The position numbers and the translations under genes were made by a program. From contig JBJKVF010000004.1 in the NCBI GenBank assembly GCA_045562755.1, positions 1 to 64,000 of the forward strand: a DNA stretch of 64,000 bases, read 5' to 3'. Shown one piece after another: positions 55,429 to 63,955 of this stretch. The stretch is from GCA-002708145 sp045562755 (GTDB lineage Bacteria > Chloroflexota > Dehalococcoidia > Lucifugimonadales > Lucifugimonadaceae). The first letter of the stretch is position 1, and every line of letters begins with the position of its first letter. The notes beneath the pieces are model-generated. The model was given only the letters and a program-made list of their open reading frames with translations, was not told where the DNA came from and did no database searches.

Positions 55429-56550
55429 ATGCTAAGGCAAATTTCAGAAAAAATATTTAATTCTCAAAGAATAAGTGTTGAAGAAGGAATTTGGTTGATA
55501 CAGGAATCTGAGTTATTAGATCTCATACCTCTTGCAAATCATTGGCGGAAAAATTATAACCCAAATAATGATGTTACATACGTAGTAGATACTAATTTGA
55601 ATTATACAAATATTTGCGATGCATATTGTTCTTTTTGTGCTTTTTATAGAACTGACTCGAACGATCCTTCAGCTTATACATACACTGTTGATCAAATTAT
55701 GGAAAAGATTTCTAGGGCAGATAAAAATGGTGTTAGAACTGTACTTATGCAGGGCGGATTAAATAGTGACATTCCTTTTGACTATTATATAGATATGGTT
55801 AAGGAAACAAAGAAAAGGTTTCCTAATGTTACTCCCCACTTTTGGTCCGCGCCAGAGATAATAAGAATGTCAGAAGTTGGAGAAATGTCTTACAAAGAAG
55901 TTTTTAAGGCTTTATGGAATGCAGGTCAAAGATCAATGCCAGGCGGAGGTTCAGAAATACTATCTAACGATGTAAAATCTGAAATATCGAGGTTCAAACC
56001 CAAAAATACCATAGAACAATGGACTGATGTGCATAGGGCTGCACATAGTGTAGGATTTAAAACTACAGCAACAATGATGTATGGCCATGTAGAAAAAATG
56101 CACCATATTATCGAATCATTGGATCATATAAGATCAGTACAGGATGATGCTATAAAAAATAGTAATGATGGCGGCTTTACTGCATTTATTCCATGGTCAT
56201 ATAAGAAAGATAATACTGCTTTGGCCAAAAAAGTTTCTCAAGAATCAGGACCAAACGAGTATTTAAGAATTATAGCTCTTTCTAGAATTATGTTAGATAA
56301 CATCTCTCATATCCAGGCATCTTGGTTTTCTGAAGGGAAAAAAACAGGTCAAATTGCATTAAGATTTGGTGCTGACGATTTTGGCGGAACTTTATTTGAT
56401 GAAAATGTTATGCTTGCAGCTGGATTCTACAATAGAACAACAGAGGATGAAATAAAAGATATGATTTCTGAAGCTGGTTATAATCCAACACAAAGACTCA
56501 CAAATTACGAATTAGTTGAAACGAAAGAAAATCAAAATGTCGTCAGATAA
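55429..56550 (+). CDS. mqnC: Cyclic dehypoxanthinyl futalosine synthase
   Basis: A radical-SAM cyclase that turns dehypoxanthine futalosine into its cyclic form. The 373 residues have C63, C67 and C70 (NICDAYCSFCAF), the family VLMQGGLNSDIPFDYY and PGGGSEILSNDVK motifs, and a paralogous relation to mqnE. Overlaps mqnD by 14 bases. Confidence 0.94.
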   Translation: MLRQISEKIFNSQRISVEEGIWLIQESELLDLIPLANHWRKNYNPNNDVTYVVDTNLNYTNICDAYCSFCAFYRTDSNDPSAYTYTVDQIMEKISRADKNGVRTVLMQGGLNSDIPFDYYIDMVKETKKRFPNVTPHFWSAPEIIRMSEVGEMSYKEVFKALWNAGQRSMPGGGSEILSNDVKSEISRFKPKNTIEQWTDVHRAAHSVGFKTTATMMYGHVEKMHHIIESLDHIRSVQDDAIKNSNDGGFTAFIPWSYKKDNTALAKKVSQESGPNEYLRIIALSRIMLDNISHIQASWFSEGKKTGQIALRFGADDFGGTLFDENVMLAAGFYNRTTEDEIKDMISEAGYNPTQRLTNYELVETKENQNVVR

Positions 56551-57397
56551 AAAAATTATATTTGCTCATAGTCCAGATTCTGATGATGCCTTTATGTATT
56601 ATGGAATTGCAAAAGGAAAGTTTAGTATTCCAGGTTATTCGATTGATCATTATATGGCAGATATTGAAAAATTAAATTCAATTTCTGAAAAAAATATTTA
56701 CCAAGTAAGTGCTATTTCTGCTTCAAAATATCCTTCAATTTCAGATAAATATAGGATAATGTCTTGTGGCTCATCAATGGGCAGAAATTATGGTCCTGTA
56801 GTTGTCACAACAAAAAATAATTCTAAAATAAGCGATTTTGAGGGTTCTAAAATAGCTGTTCCCGGTAAAAATACAACTTCATGGGCATTATTCAGAATTT
56901 TTTCTAATATAAACTGTGTCCCATTATTTGTAAATTTTGATGAAGTTGAACAAACTATAAAAAGTGGTGAAGCAGATCTTGGAATATTACTCCATGAGGG
57001 ACAAATATTATATGAAAAAAGAGGTTTTAATTTATTACTCAATTTAGGTGAATCATGGTACAAAGAAACAGCTTTACCTTTGCCCTTAGGCTTGGATGTA
57101 GTTTGTAGACAGTTAGATGAAAAATTATGTAAGGAAATAGCTAATATATCTCTTGCTAGTATTAAATATGCATTATCAAATATGGATAAAGCAATAGAAT
57201 ATTCTAAGGAAATTTCTTCTTTAGATGAAAGTAATGAAGATATAAAAAAATTTATAAATATGTACGTAAATGATGACACTATCGATATGGGTGAACAGGG
57301 TATTGAAGCACTTGCTAAGTTATATCAACTATCATTAGAAAATAAAATTATAGAAAAAATTCCTGAGCTAGATATTATCCAAGCAGAAGATGCTTAA
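56537..57397 (+). CDS. mqnD: 1,4-dihydroxy-6-naphthoate synthase
   Basis: Converts cyclic dehypoxanthine futalosine into 1,4-dihydroxy-6-naphthoate. 286 residues from ATG 56537, with a binding-protein-like fold: HSPDSDDAFMYYGIAKGK at the N-terminus, ISASKYPSISDKY and GSSMGRNYGPVVV (substrate pocket). The start lies inside mqnC. An alternative TTG at 56516 is less likely. Its last 8 bases overlap the rhomboid gene. Confidence 0.94.
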   Translation: MSSDKKIIFAHSPDSDDAFMYYGIAKGKFSIPGYSIDHYMADIEKLNSISEKNIYQVSAISASKYPSISDKYRIMSCGSSMGRNYGPVVVTTKNNSKISDFEGSKIAVPGKNTTSWALFRIFSNINCVPLFVNFDEVEQTIKSGEADLGILLHEGQILYEKRGFNLLLNLGESWYKETALPLPLGLDVVCRQLDEKLCKEIANISLASIKYALSNMDKAIEYSKEISSLDESNEDIKKFINMYVNDDTIDMGEQGIEALAKLYQLSLENKIIEKIPELDIIQAEDA

Positions 57398-58226
57398 TAG
57401 GCCATATAATGGTGATGAACATCCACCATTTTGTACATGTATTAACTGCCAAAGTGAAAATAATTCAAAAAATTATCACTCAAGTTCTACTTACGGTATT
57501 TTTAATATTTCTTTGAATCAACGTGAATGCCCAGCAACTATATATATAGCTGGCATAAATATTTTTGTTCTAATATTAAATTATTTTTTTGGTGGGACAA
57601 TATTAGATTTGGGAGCCAAATCAAGCCCACATATAATTAGTGGTGAATTTTGGAGATTATTAACTCCTGTTTTTTTACATGCTGATATTTTTCATTTAGT
57701 AACAAATTTATTTGGAATTTTAGTTTTTGGTTCAATAGTTGAAAAAAAATTAGGAACAATTAATTTTATAGTTATTTATATTTTTTCGGGAATTTTTGGA
57801 AATATCTTAAGTTTTTATTTTAGTCCATTTATTGGAGTGGGCTCTAGTGGATCTGTTTTTGGAATACTTGCTTGTTTAGTTTTATATTTTTATATGAACA
57901 AAAACAAATTTGGAAATATAGGTAAACAATATTTAATTTCTATAGTAAGTATAATAATAATTTCATTGATTTTTGGTTTTATATCCACAGGTATAGATAA
58001 CGCAGCTCATTTAGGTGGTATGATTGGAGGTTTTGTTATTTCACTCGTACTTATTCCAAGAGAAAAAAAAATCATACAAAATAATAATTCATTTACTAAG
58101 ATATCTAATACTCATAAGAAAATTAATAATATTTTATTTAATATCTACATTAATATATTTTTTTTAGTTTTATTTGTATTATTGTTCTTAGGACTAATCA
58201 TACATAGGATAAGTTCAGGTTATTAG
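57390..58226 (+). CDS. Rhomboid-family intramembrane serine protease
   Basis: The 278 residues have six to seven membrane helices with catalytic S153 (GSSG at 151-154) and H207 (NAAHLGG); GEFWRLLTPVFLHADIFHL is the family loop L1. A cytosolic N-terminus with C15, C17 and C20 (FCTCINC) looks like a small zinc ribbon half-site. It overlaps the mqnD stop by 8 bases (ATGCTTAA), so it is translationally coupled to the menaquinone operon, though no direct tie to menaquinone is known. Substrate not visible. Confidence 0.88.
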   Translation: MLNRPYNGDEHPPFCTCINCQSENNSKNYHSSSTYGIFNISLNQRECPATIYIAGINIFVLILNYFFGGTILDLGAKSSPHIISGEFWRLLTPVFLHADIFHLVTNLFGILVFGSIVEKKLGTINFIVIYIFSGIFGNILSFYFSPFIGVGSSGSVFGILACLVLYFYMNKNKFGNIGKQYLISIVSIIIISLIFGFISTGIDNAAHLGGMIGGFVISLVLIPREKKIIQNNNSFTKISNTHKKINNILFNIYINIFFLVLFVLLFLGLIIHRISSGY

Positions 58227-58258
58227 ACAAAATTTAATTATAGGAGTAAAATGATACT

Positions 58259-58729
58259 ATGTCTCAAAATTTATTAGATATTCAATTGCGAAATGCTGGA
58301 TACACCCTCACAAAGCCTAGAAAAGTTATTACTCAAGAAATTCTTAAATTAACTTCTGGCCATAGGGAGGGTGACATATGCTGTGATGAAGAAGAAATAA
58401 ACCATTCACATAGTTTTGCATCCGAACAATTAGTTAGTTCTGTGCCAAATATTGGTAGAGAGCTACAATTTTTAGAATTCTAAAAAATTTATCTGACATA
58501 GGTTCAATTTGCAAAATAGATAATGATGGATCTGTTGTATACACAAGATCTTTATCAGAAGGAATGCATCACCATCATCTTCTATGTGTGAAATGCGGCT
58601 GTGTATCTGACAGGCACTTTCCCAGCATTTGAAAAAATTATAAGAAATATAAATTCAGAAGAAGACTGGAATTTAATTTCACATCAACTAGTCATATACA
58701 TGGAGTGTTTAAATTGTATAAAAAAATAA
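58259..58729 (+). pseudogene. fur: Fur-family metal regulator with two frameshifts
   Basis: The first frame gives MSQNLLDIQLRNAGYTLTKPRKVI, the Fur winged-helix start, ending at a stop at 58481-58483. Two extra bases near 58457-58462 shift it. The shifted frame reads RATIFRILKNLSDIG and EGMHHHHLLCVKCGCVSD, the Fur metal and dimer region. A further shift of one base near 58616-58624 gives FPAFEKIIRNIN to MECLNCIKK with stop 58727-58729, back in the original frame. The insertions net to three bases. It could be a decayed gene or assembly error. Fur/Zur-type repressors govern zinc or iron importers such as the downstream gene. Confidence 0.8.
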
Positions 58730-59769
58730 TCGATATACGGTCTCATTTTTATATAGCTTTATTAGCTGTATTATTTTCTATACTAATATCTTGTTCGTCA
58801 ACTGAAGAAGCAGCAAGTCCTGATATAGAATCAGCTAAATTAAAAATAACAACTAGTAATCCATTAGTTACAGATTGGGTAAAAAATATTGATGGTGACT
58901 TAAATAATGAAATCATAAACTTAATTCCTTATGATTCAGACGCTCACCATTACCAGTTCACACCAAAAGATTTTACTAATATATCTGAATCTGATGTTTT
59001 TTTTCTTATTGGTGAAGGTTATGAAAGTGCGAGCTTAATTAAGTTTATTGAAGAGAATAATATAAATCATGTTGAATTATTATCAGTTGTAAACCCTTTA
59101 GAATTTGATGATCATGATGATCACAGTGACCATGCAGATCATGATGATCACGAGGGTCATGGTGATGAGGATAAGCATGATGATCACGAGGGTCATGGTG
59201 ATGAGGATAAGCATGATGATCATGAAGGTCATAATCACGGCCAATATGATCCACACTTCTGGTTTGATATTGATAGAGTCATTCTTGCTACTGAGAAAAT
59301 CAGTCAGACTATGGCAGGATTAGATTCTAATAATCAAAAATCATATACAGACAACCAAGTCTCATATTCTAAAGAATTATCTAATTTAGGGACTGAAATG
59401 CAAGCAAAAATTGATAATTCTAATGTTGCTGGTATACCTTTTATCACTATGCATGAAGCATTAGCTTATTTGTATACTAAATATTCATTAAATTATAAAG
59501 GCAGTGTGTACGCCTATAATTTAGAAGATCTAGAGATTACAAGTTCTAAATACATAGAGCTATTAGATATAATTAATGATAGTAAAGCCAATTTCCTTGT
59601 TGTAGAAGATAATGTTGGTGAAAAAATGGCAAATTCTATTGTTGATGAAACAGGAATCAAACTTATCAAAGGTATGACAGTTGAAAATATGAAAAGTTCA
59701 TCTCAGTCTTACATAGAGTGGATAGATAGTAATGTTACTACTCTAATTGAAGGATTATCTTTGAAATAA
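58714..59769 (+). CDS. znuA: Zinc-binding ABC lipoprotein (ZnuA-like) with His-rich loop
   Basis: A cluster-9 periplasmic-type metal binding protein, 351 residues from TTG 58714, with TGGAG at 58701-58705; GTG 58705 is an alternative. Lipobox ISC after a hydrophobic signal. Metal ligands are likely His in DAHHYQFTP, in DPHFWFD and in ITMHEALA, plus an acidic residue near VVEDNVGEKM. Between residues 120 and 180 lies a His/Asp-rich loop with a repeated unit. It overlaps the Fur-like gene by 16 bases. The cognate ATPase and permease are at 2.6-4.2 kb, 55 kb away; this pairing is inferred from type. Confidence 0.88.
   Translation: MYKKIIDIRSHFYIALLAVLFSILISCSSTEEAASPDIESAKLKITTSNPLVTDWVKNIDGDLNNEIINLIPYDSDAHHYQFTPKDFTNISESDVFFLIGEGYESASLIKFIEENNINHVELLSVVNPLEFDDHDDHSDHADHDDHEGHGDEDKHDDHEGHGDEDKHDDHEGHNHGQYDPHFWFDIDRVILATEKISQTMAGLDSNNQKSYTDNQVSYSKELSNLGTEMQAKIDNSNVAGIPFITMHEALAYLYTKYSLNYKGSVYAYNLEDLEITSSKYIELLDIINDSKANFLVVEDNVGEKMANSIVDETGIKLIKGMTVENMKSSSQSYIEWIDSNVTTLIEGLSLK
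59143..59232 (+). repeat. 36-base tandem repeat encoding a His/Asp-rich loop
   Basis: Units at 59143-59178 and 59179-59214 are identical 36-base copies encoding DDHEGHGDEDKH; a third partial copy (DDHEGHNHG) follows with changes. Earlier sequence (DDHDDHSDHADH) is related but irregular. The repeat lies inside znuA, in frame, and adds His residues to the loop common in zinc-type binding proteins. Copy number could vary. Confidence 0.85.
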
Positions 59770-59794
59770 AGTTCTAAAAAACATTTGGTTTTTT

Positions 59795-59823
59795 AAAAGA
59801 GGTCCATTTTGCGGATCTCTTTT
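59795..59823. terminator. Intrinsic terminator between convergent genes
   Basis: AAAAGAGGTCC (59795-59805) pairs with GGATCTCTTTT (59813-59823) around a 7-base loop, with one G-T pair, followed by further Ts. It lies 26 bases after the znuA stop and before the convergent MFS gene, so it can stop both. Confidence 0.75.
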
Positions 59824-59846
59824 TTTTTGAATTAATAATCATAAAT

Positions 59847-61112
59847 TTATTTATTGGCTGGAGTTAAATTATGATTATTTTTTTTCTGGAACAAACTTGC
59901 GATAATGAAACAAATAATTGAAATAAAAAGTAAAACTATCATAATCCAAAACATATAATCATAACTATTATAATTATCATAAATCAAACCTGCTAAAATT
60001 GGCCCAGCTATAGCAGGAATAATAAGACCAACTCTACTTACGCCAATAATTTGTCCTAGATTTTTTGTGCCAAAAATCTCTGATAGAACTAGGGGAGTTA
60101 ATGCTCCAACCCCACCCATACCTAATCCCATAATAGAAATAGATAACCAAATAAATATTACAGATTCGGATAAAATTAATATTAACAATCCAATAGTTTG
60201 TAGGATCATTATAACTATAAATGCTATCCTGGCAGTTATTATTTCACTCATAGGTCCAAAAATTAACTTACTTGAAGCTCCTCCTATAGATAGTAATACC
60301 ATAAGTGCAGATGCCATAGATAATGATAAGCCAATCTGATCAAAATGAGGTATTAATTGGCTAACTACTCCAAACCTCAAAAATTGTTGAAATGTCATAC
60401 CTAAAATTATTAGCCAAAATATTGGACTATTATAAATATTTTTTACAAAATTTAATTTTGCAGAAATTACCATATTATCTTCATTAGAAGGATATTTTTT
60501 TGTTATAATTTTTTTATCATCATCTTTTATTACCAACAAGATTATTATCAGTAAGGATAATATTAATACTCCAATTATTAAGTGTGTTATACGCCATCCA
60601 AATATTGTAAGAAGTGTTGCAATAGCAGGTACTGCGAATGCACTACCAAGATTATTCCCTGATGTAACTCCTCCCATCATTCTACCCGTAGTTTTTGGGA
60701 ACCATGTGATAATTAACTTTGAAGCTGGCATAATAGTTGAACCAGGAACCCCTAGAAACATCAATATTGTAAATAAGTATAAAGATAATAAATTTTCAGT
60801 CTGAGATCTTAATAAAAAACCAATTGCAACTAAAAATGTTGAAATTATCATAGTTTTTTTCGGTCCATATTTATCTAATTTATTTCCTATGAAAGGCGAT
60901 ATTAAGGAAGATGTTATACCTCCGAAAGTTAACGCTATATTTACCTCGGTTCTACTCCAGCCGAATTCTTCCTCAAATGGAATTATGAAAAGGCCAAAAA
61001 CAAACTGAGTTGTACCTAGGACAGTACCTATAGAAATAAAAGAGACAATTGCAATGTACCATCCAGGATAGAGTTTAGGATCGTATTTTTTTAGGTAATG
61101 ATGAATTTCAAT
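59847..61112 (-). CDS. MFS transporter without a standard start codon
   Basis: The obvious ATG (60849-60851) lies after the first two membrane helices would have begun. The same frame stays open upstream to 61133 and encodes a normal MFS N-terminus: PGWYIAIVSFISIGTV, then FGWSRTEVNIALTFGG and ISPFIGNKLDKYGPKK, the MFS loop. No ATG, GTG or TTG lies in that stretch. ATT codons at 61110-61112 or 61104-61106, with CGGA just upstream, are the best candidates, so about 422 residues. Oxalate/formate antiporter-like (OFA) or monocarboxylate MFS family. Start lost by mutation or assembly error is the alternative. Confidence 0.75.
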   Translation of the reverse strand: MEIHHYLKKYDPKLYPGWYIAIVSFISIGTVLGTTQFVFGLFIIPFEEEFGWSRTEVNIALTFGGITSSLISPFIGNKLDKYGPKKTMIISTFLVAIGFLLRSQTENLLSLYLFTILMFLGVPGSTIMPASKLIITWFPKTTGRMMGGVTSGNNLGSAFAVPAIATLLTIFGWRITHLIIGVLILSLLIIILLVIKDDDKKIITKKYPSNEDNMVISAKLNFVKNIYNSPIFWLIILGMTFQQFLRFGVVSQLIPHFDQIGLSLSMASALMVLLSIGGASSKLIFGPMSEIITARIAFIVIMILQTIGLLILILSESVIFIWLSISIMGLGMGGVGALTPLVLSEIFGTKNLGQIIGVSRVGLIIPAIAGPILAGLIYDNYNSYDYMFWIMIVLLFISIICFIIASLFQKKNNHNLTPANK

Positions 61113-61237
61113 TTTCCGTAGAATATTTAAATTTTAACAAAAATTAAGTATGGACAAATTTTACCATATGAATTTTATAAAGTCATCTAGAAAAATTCTA
61201 ATTTTTAAAAATTATTTACAACAAAAATAAAGGGATA

Positions 61238-61271
61238 ATTAGTACAATATTATATGTGTACTAATTTAGTA
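61238..61271. promoter_or_regulatory. TTAGTA half-sites upstream of the iron/cobalamin-type importer
   Basis: ATTAGTAC (61238-61245) and GTACTAAT (61258-61265) form an inverted repeat, and TACTAA-T-TTAGTA (61259-61271) is a second perfect dyad sharing its right arm. This makes three TTAGTA half-sites in 34 bases, about 30 bases before the binding-protein gene. The same half-site appears twice upstream of the Zn/Mn ATPase gene. Operator role is inferred; AT-rich sequence makes chance matches common. Confidence 0.4.
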
Positions 61272-61299
61272 TACAAAAACTTAAACAAAGCAATAATAA

Positions 61300-62319
61300 A
61301 TGGAGAAATATAATTTTATGTCTAAGATATTCCTTCTAATGCTTACGTTAATATTCACGGTTTTCTTGTTTTCTTGTTCTTCAGATGAAACATCTAATAT
61401 GACTCAAAAACAGCCTATTGCAGCTGAAAAGGCTGCACCGGCTGAACCTGCTGAGCCTGCATCTGATCCACTTCCAGCAAGCAAAGTAGAATTAGATACT
61501 AAAGAATTTATAGTCATTGATGCTTTGGGTAATCAGGTTTCTTTTGACTCACATCCAAATAGGATAGCAACAATAAGTCCAAGTGCTACAGAAATTCTGT
61601 ACAAAGTTGGTGGTAACTCAGTTGTGCGAGATAGAGCATCTAGATATCCTTTAGAGGCTAATCAGCTTCCTAGTGTTGGAAGTTCCTATGATCCATCTAT
61701 AGAAGATTTAATTGCTCAAAATCCTGATTTAGTTATTATTGAAGCCCTAACTCAAGCAAGATTTATTGGCCAGTTACAACAACTTGGCATGAAGGTATTT
61801 GCAATAAAAGTTGAAAATATAGATGATTTATATAATTCTTTGATAAACGTTGGTTCAATTATTGGAAATAAAGGGTATGCAGAGAGTGTTGTCCAAGTCA
61901 TAAAACAGGATTTAATTACGTACGGTACTGGTGCTGAGGGTAAAACAGCATTAATGCTTATAGGTGACGAAGATCAAAATTTATATGCAGCTACAAAAAA
62001 ATCTTACACTGGAATGATTGCTAGTATAGCTGGATTAGAGAATGCTGCTGGAGATGTGGCTGATAGTGGCCCATATCCTGGATTTGCATTAATGTCTATA
62101 GAGCAAATTCTAAGAGCAAATCCTGACATGATTTTTACTATCACTCCCGCACCTGAACCTGCACCAAGATTGTCTCAATCATTAGGATTTATTCCTCCTT
62201 TCCAAGGTCTAAAAGCTATGAGAGCAAATAAGATAATTGAATCAGATGTTGTGATTTTTCTTAATTCACCTGGTCCAAGAATTGTAGATGCTGTTGCTTT
62301 TATGAAAGAAAACTTTTAA
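61300..62319 (+). CDS. ABC substrate-binding lipoprotein, iron-siderophore/cobalamin type (BtuF/FhuD-like)
   Basis: The 339-residue lipoprotein (hydrophobic segment then FSC lipobox) binds its ligand outside the membrane. An Ala/Pro/Glu-rich linker (AEKAAPAEPAEPA) separates anchor from a two-lobed domain with NRIATISPSATEILYKVGG and VGSSYDPSIEDLIAQNPDLVI, typical of BtuF-type proteins. The start may be ATG 61318, which gives a standard 20-residue signal; GGAG lies 12 bases before it. It heads an operon with a FecCD-type permease and an ATPase. B12 versus iron-siderophore or heme cannot be chosen. Confidence 0.88.
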   Translation: MEKYNFMSKIFLLMLTLIFTVFLFSCSSDETSNMTQKQPIAAEKAAPAEPAEPASDPLPASKVELDTKEFIVIDALGNQVSFDSHPNRIATISPSATEILYKVGGNSVVRDRASRYPLEANQLPSVGSSYDPSIEDLIAQNPDLVIIEALTQARFIGQLQQLGMKVFAIKVENIDDLYNSLINVGSIIGNKGYAESVVQVIKQDLITYGTGAEGKTALMLIGDEDQNLYAATKKSYTGMIASIAGLENAAGDVADSGPYPGFALMSIEQILRANPDMIFTITPAPEPAPRLSQSLGFIPPFQGLKAMRANKIIESDVVIFLNSPGPRIVDAVAFMKENF

Positions 62320-62330
62320 ATTTATAAATA

Positions 62331-63311
62331 TTGGTAAAATATTATTCATATGCACTTTTATCTATTATTCTAATTATTTCGGTATATTGGGGTTTATTTA
62401 AGGGCGCATATGATAATTCTTTAGGTGAAGTATTTTCAGTAATTATCAATCGTGATGAGTCAAATCTTTTATATACTATTGTTTGGGATATAAGAATTCC
62501 AAGGTTATTGTGTAGTTTTATTGTGGGTTGTAGCTTGGGTCTTTCAGGAGCCTTAATACAACTTTCAACCCGTTCTCCTTTTGGAGACCCTCATATATTT
62601 GGAGTGGGCGGTGGAGCAAGTTTTTTTAAGGCTTTCGTTGTTGCCGGTATCATTACTTTTACTAATATAAATTTATTTATTGCAAGTATATTTGGCGGAT
62701 TAATAATTTCATCTATACTTGTAGTTTTACTTTACAGAAAAGATTTTCCTCCTATAAAAATTACAATCATTGGTATTGCATTAGGAGCTATTAGCGTAGC
62801 ACTTAGCACTGGAGTTGTTTCTTATGGAAAAGTTTTTCCGTCACAAGCTATAGGACTAATTTCTGGGTCCTTTTCATCAAGCTCATGGGAGATATTTTCA
62901 TATTTGCTTATTGTATTTTTATTATCTCTGATTACTTCTATTTTTATTGCTAAATCATTTACTCCATTACTCTTAGGCGATACTCTTGCTAAGACATTGG
63001 GAATTGATCCGCCAAAATCTAGATTAGTTTGCATAACTATAGCTGGTTTGCTTGCTTCAGCCTCAGTTTATGCTGCAGGTATAGTTGGTTTTGTTGGATT
63101 ATTATCCCCTCATGTTGCTAGAGCTATATTGGGCAATGATTCAAAAAAATTATTATTGCTTACTACACTAATCGGTGGGATATTTGTACTTTTTTGTGAT
63201 CAAATGGCTAGAAGTCTTTTCTCACCAAGTGAATTGCCTGTTGGTATGGTAACTACTGCATTTGCAGCCCCTTTAATGATTTATATAGGGTATAAGTTGA
63301 GGCTTAGATGA
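62331..63311 (+). CDS. FecCD-family ABC permease
   Basis: The 326-residue membrane permease of an iron or vitamin B12 importer, with about ten membrane segments. Family landmarks: SGALIQLSTRSPFGDPHIFGVGGGASFF (the coupling region), and VGFVGLLSPHVARAILGNDSKKLL. It starts at TTG 62331, 12 bases from the binding protein, and overlaps the ATPase gene by 4 bases. Confidence 0.92.
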   Translation: MVKYYSYALLSIILIISVYWGLFKGAYDNSLGEVFSVIINRDESNLLYTIVWDIRIPRLLCSFIVGCSLGLSGALIQLSTRSPFGDPHIFGVGGGASFFKAFVVAGIITFTNINLFIASIFGGLIISSILVVLLYRKDFPPIKITIIGIALGAISVALSTGVVSYGKVFPSQAIGLISGSFSSSSWEIFSYLLIVFLLSLITSIFIAKSFTPLLLGDTLAKTLGIDPPKSRLVCITIAGLLASASVYAAGIVGFVGLLSPHVARAILGNDSKKLLLLTTLIGGIFVLFCDQMARSLFSPSELPVGMVTTAFAAPLMIYIGYKLRLR

Positions 63312-63955
63312 GAATGTTATTTGAAAATGTAAATTATTCTATAAATAATATAAAGATTTTAAGTAATATCAATATTTCAATATCTTCTGGAAAATTTACA
63401 AGTATTGTTGGTCGTAATGGTTCAGGAAAAACTACTTTACTCGGAATTCTTACATCTAATATTCAACCAACAGATGGAAAGATAATGGTACCATCTGATA
63501 AAAAATTCTCTTATATACCTCAAAAAATACAGGATCCTCCATTCTTAAAAGTATTTGAAATTGTAATGGCTGGAATGACATTATTAGATATTGACGACAA
63601 ATATAAATATAAATTGATAGATAAATATCTTTCTAAGTGTGGAATTTTGAAATTATATTCTAAATACTTTTATGATTTATCCGAGGGAGAAAAACAGAGA
63701 GTTTGGCTTGCTTTTTGTCTTTCTCAATCTAGAGACATTATTATAATGGATGAACCTTTATCTTCAATTGATCAAGATTCTAAACTCGAATTCTATCAAC
63801 TACTTGGAGAAATTCAATCTTCTGATAAAACGCTAATACTAGTGACCCATGATATAGAATCAGCATTGATATTCTCTGATGAAATCATTCATATGAATGA
63901 AGGGAAAATTGATTTTTCTGGTAGTGTTTTAGATTTTCGAAAAAAAAATAACTAA
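63308..63955 (+). CDS. FecE/BtuD-like ABC ATPase
   Basis: At 215 residues it is short for the family (usually about 250-265), lacking part of the C-terminal end. Walker A GRNGSGKTT, Q-loop SYIPQK, signature LSEGEKQR, Walker B IIIMDEPLS and H-loop VTHD are complete. It is coupled to the permease by an ATGA overlap. Its stop codon ends immediately at the 3' boundary of the tmRNA gene on the other strand. Confidence 0.9.
   Translation: MRMLFENVNYSINNIKILSNINISISSGKFTSIVGRNGSGKTTLLGILTSNIQPTDGKIMVPSDKKFSYIPQKIQDPPFLKVFEIVMAGMTLLDIDDKYKYKLIDKYLSKCGILKLYSKYFYDLSEGEKQRVWLAFCLSQSRDIIIMDEPLSSIDQDSKLEFYQLLGEIQSSDKTLILVTHDIESALIFSDEIIHMNEGKIDFSGSVLDFRKKNN

Noticed and set aside
56788..57279. 163-residue open frame antisense to mqnD
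   Set aside because: A Ser/Leu-rich shadow of a well-supported gene, without motifs.
59101..59244. CRISPR-like array
   Set aside because: The repeats are adjacent without spacers, in frame, and encode a His-rich loop.
60849..60851. Start of the MFS gene at this ATG
   Set aside because: It would discard two conserved membrane helices and the MFS loop that are encoded upstream in the same open frame.
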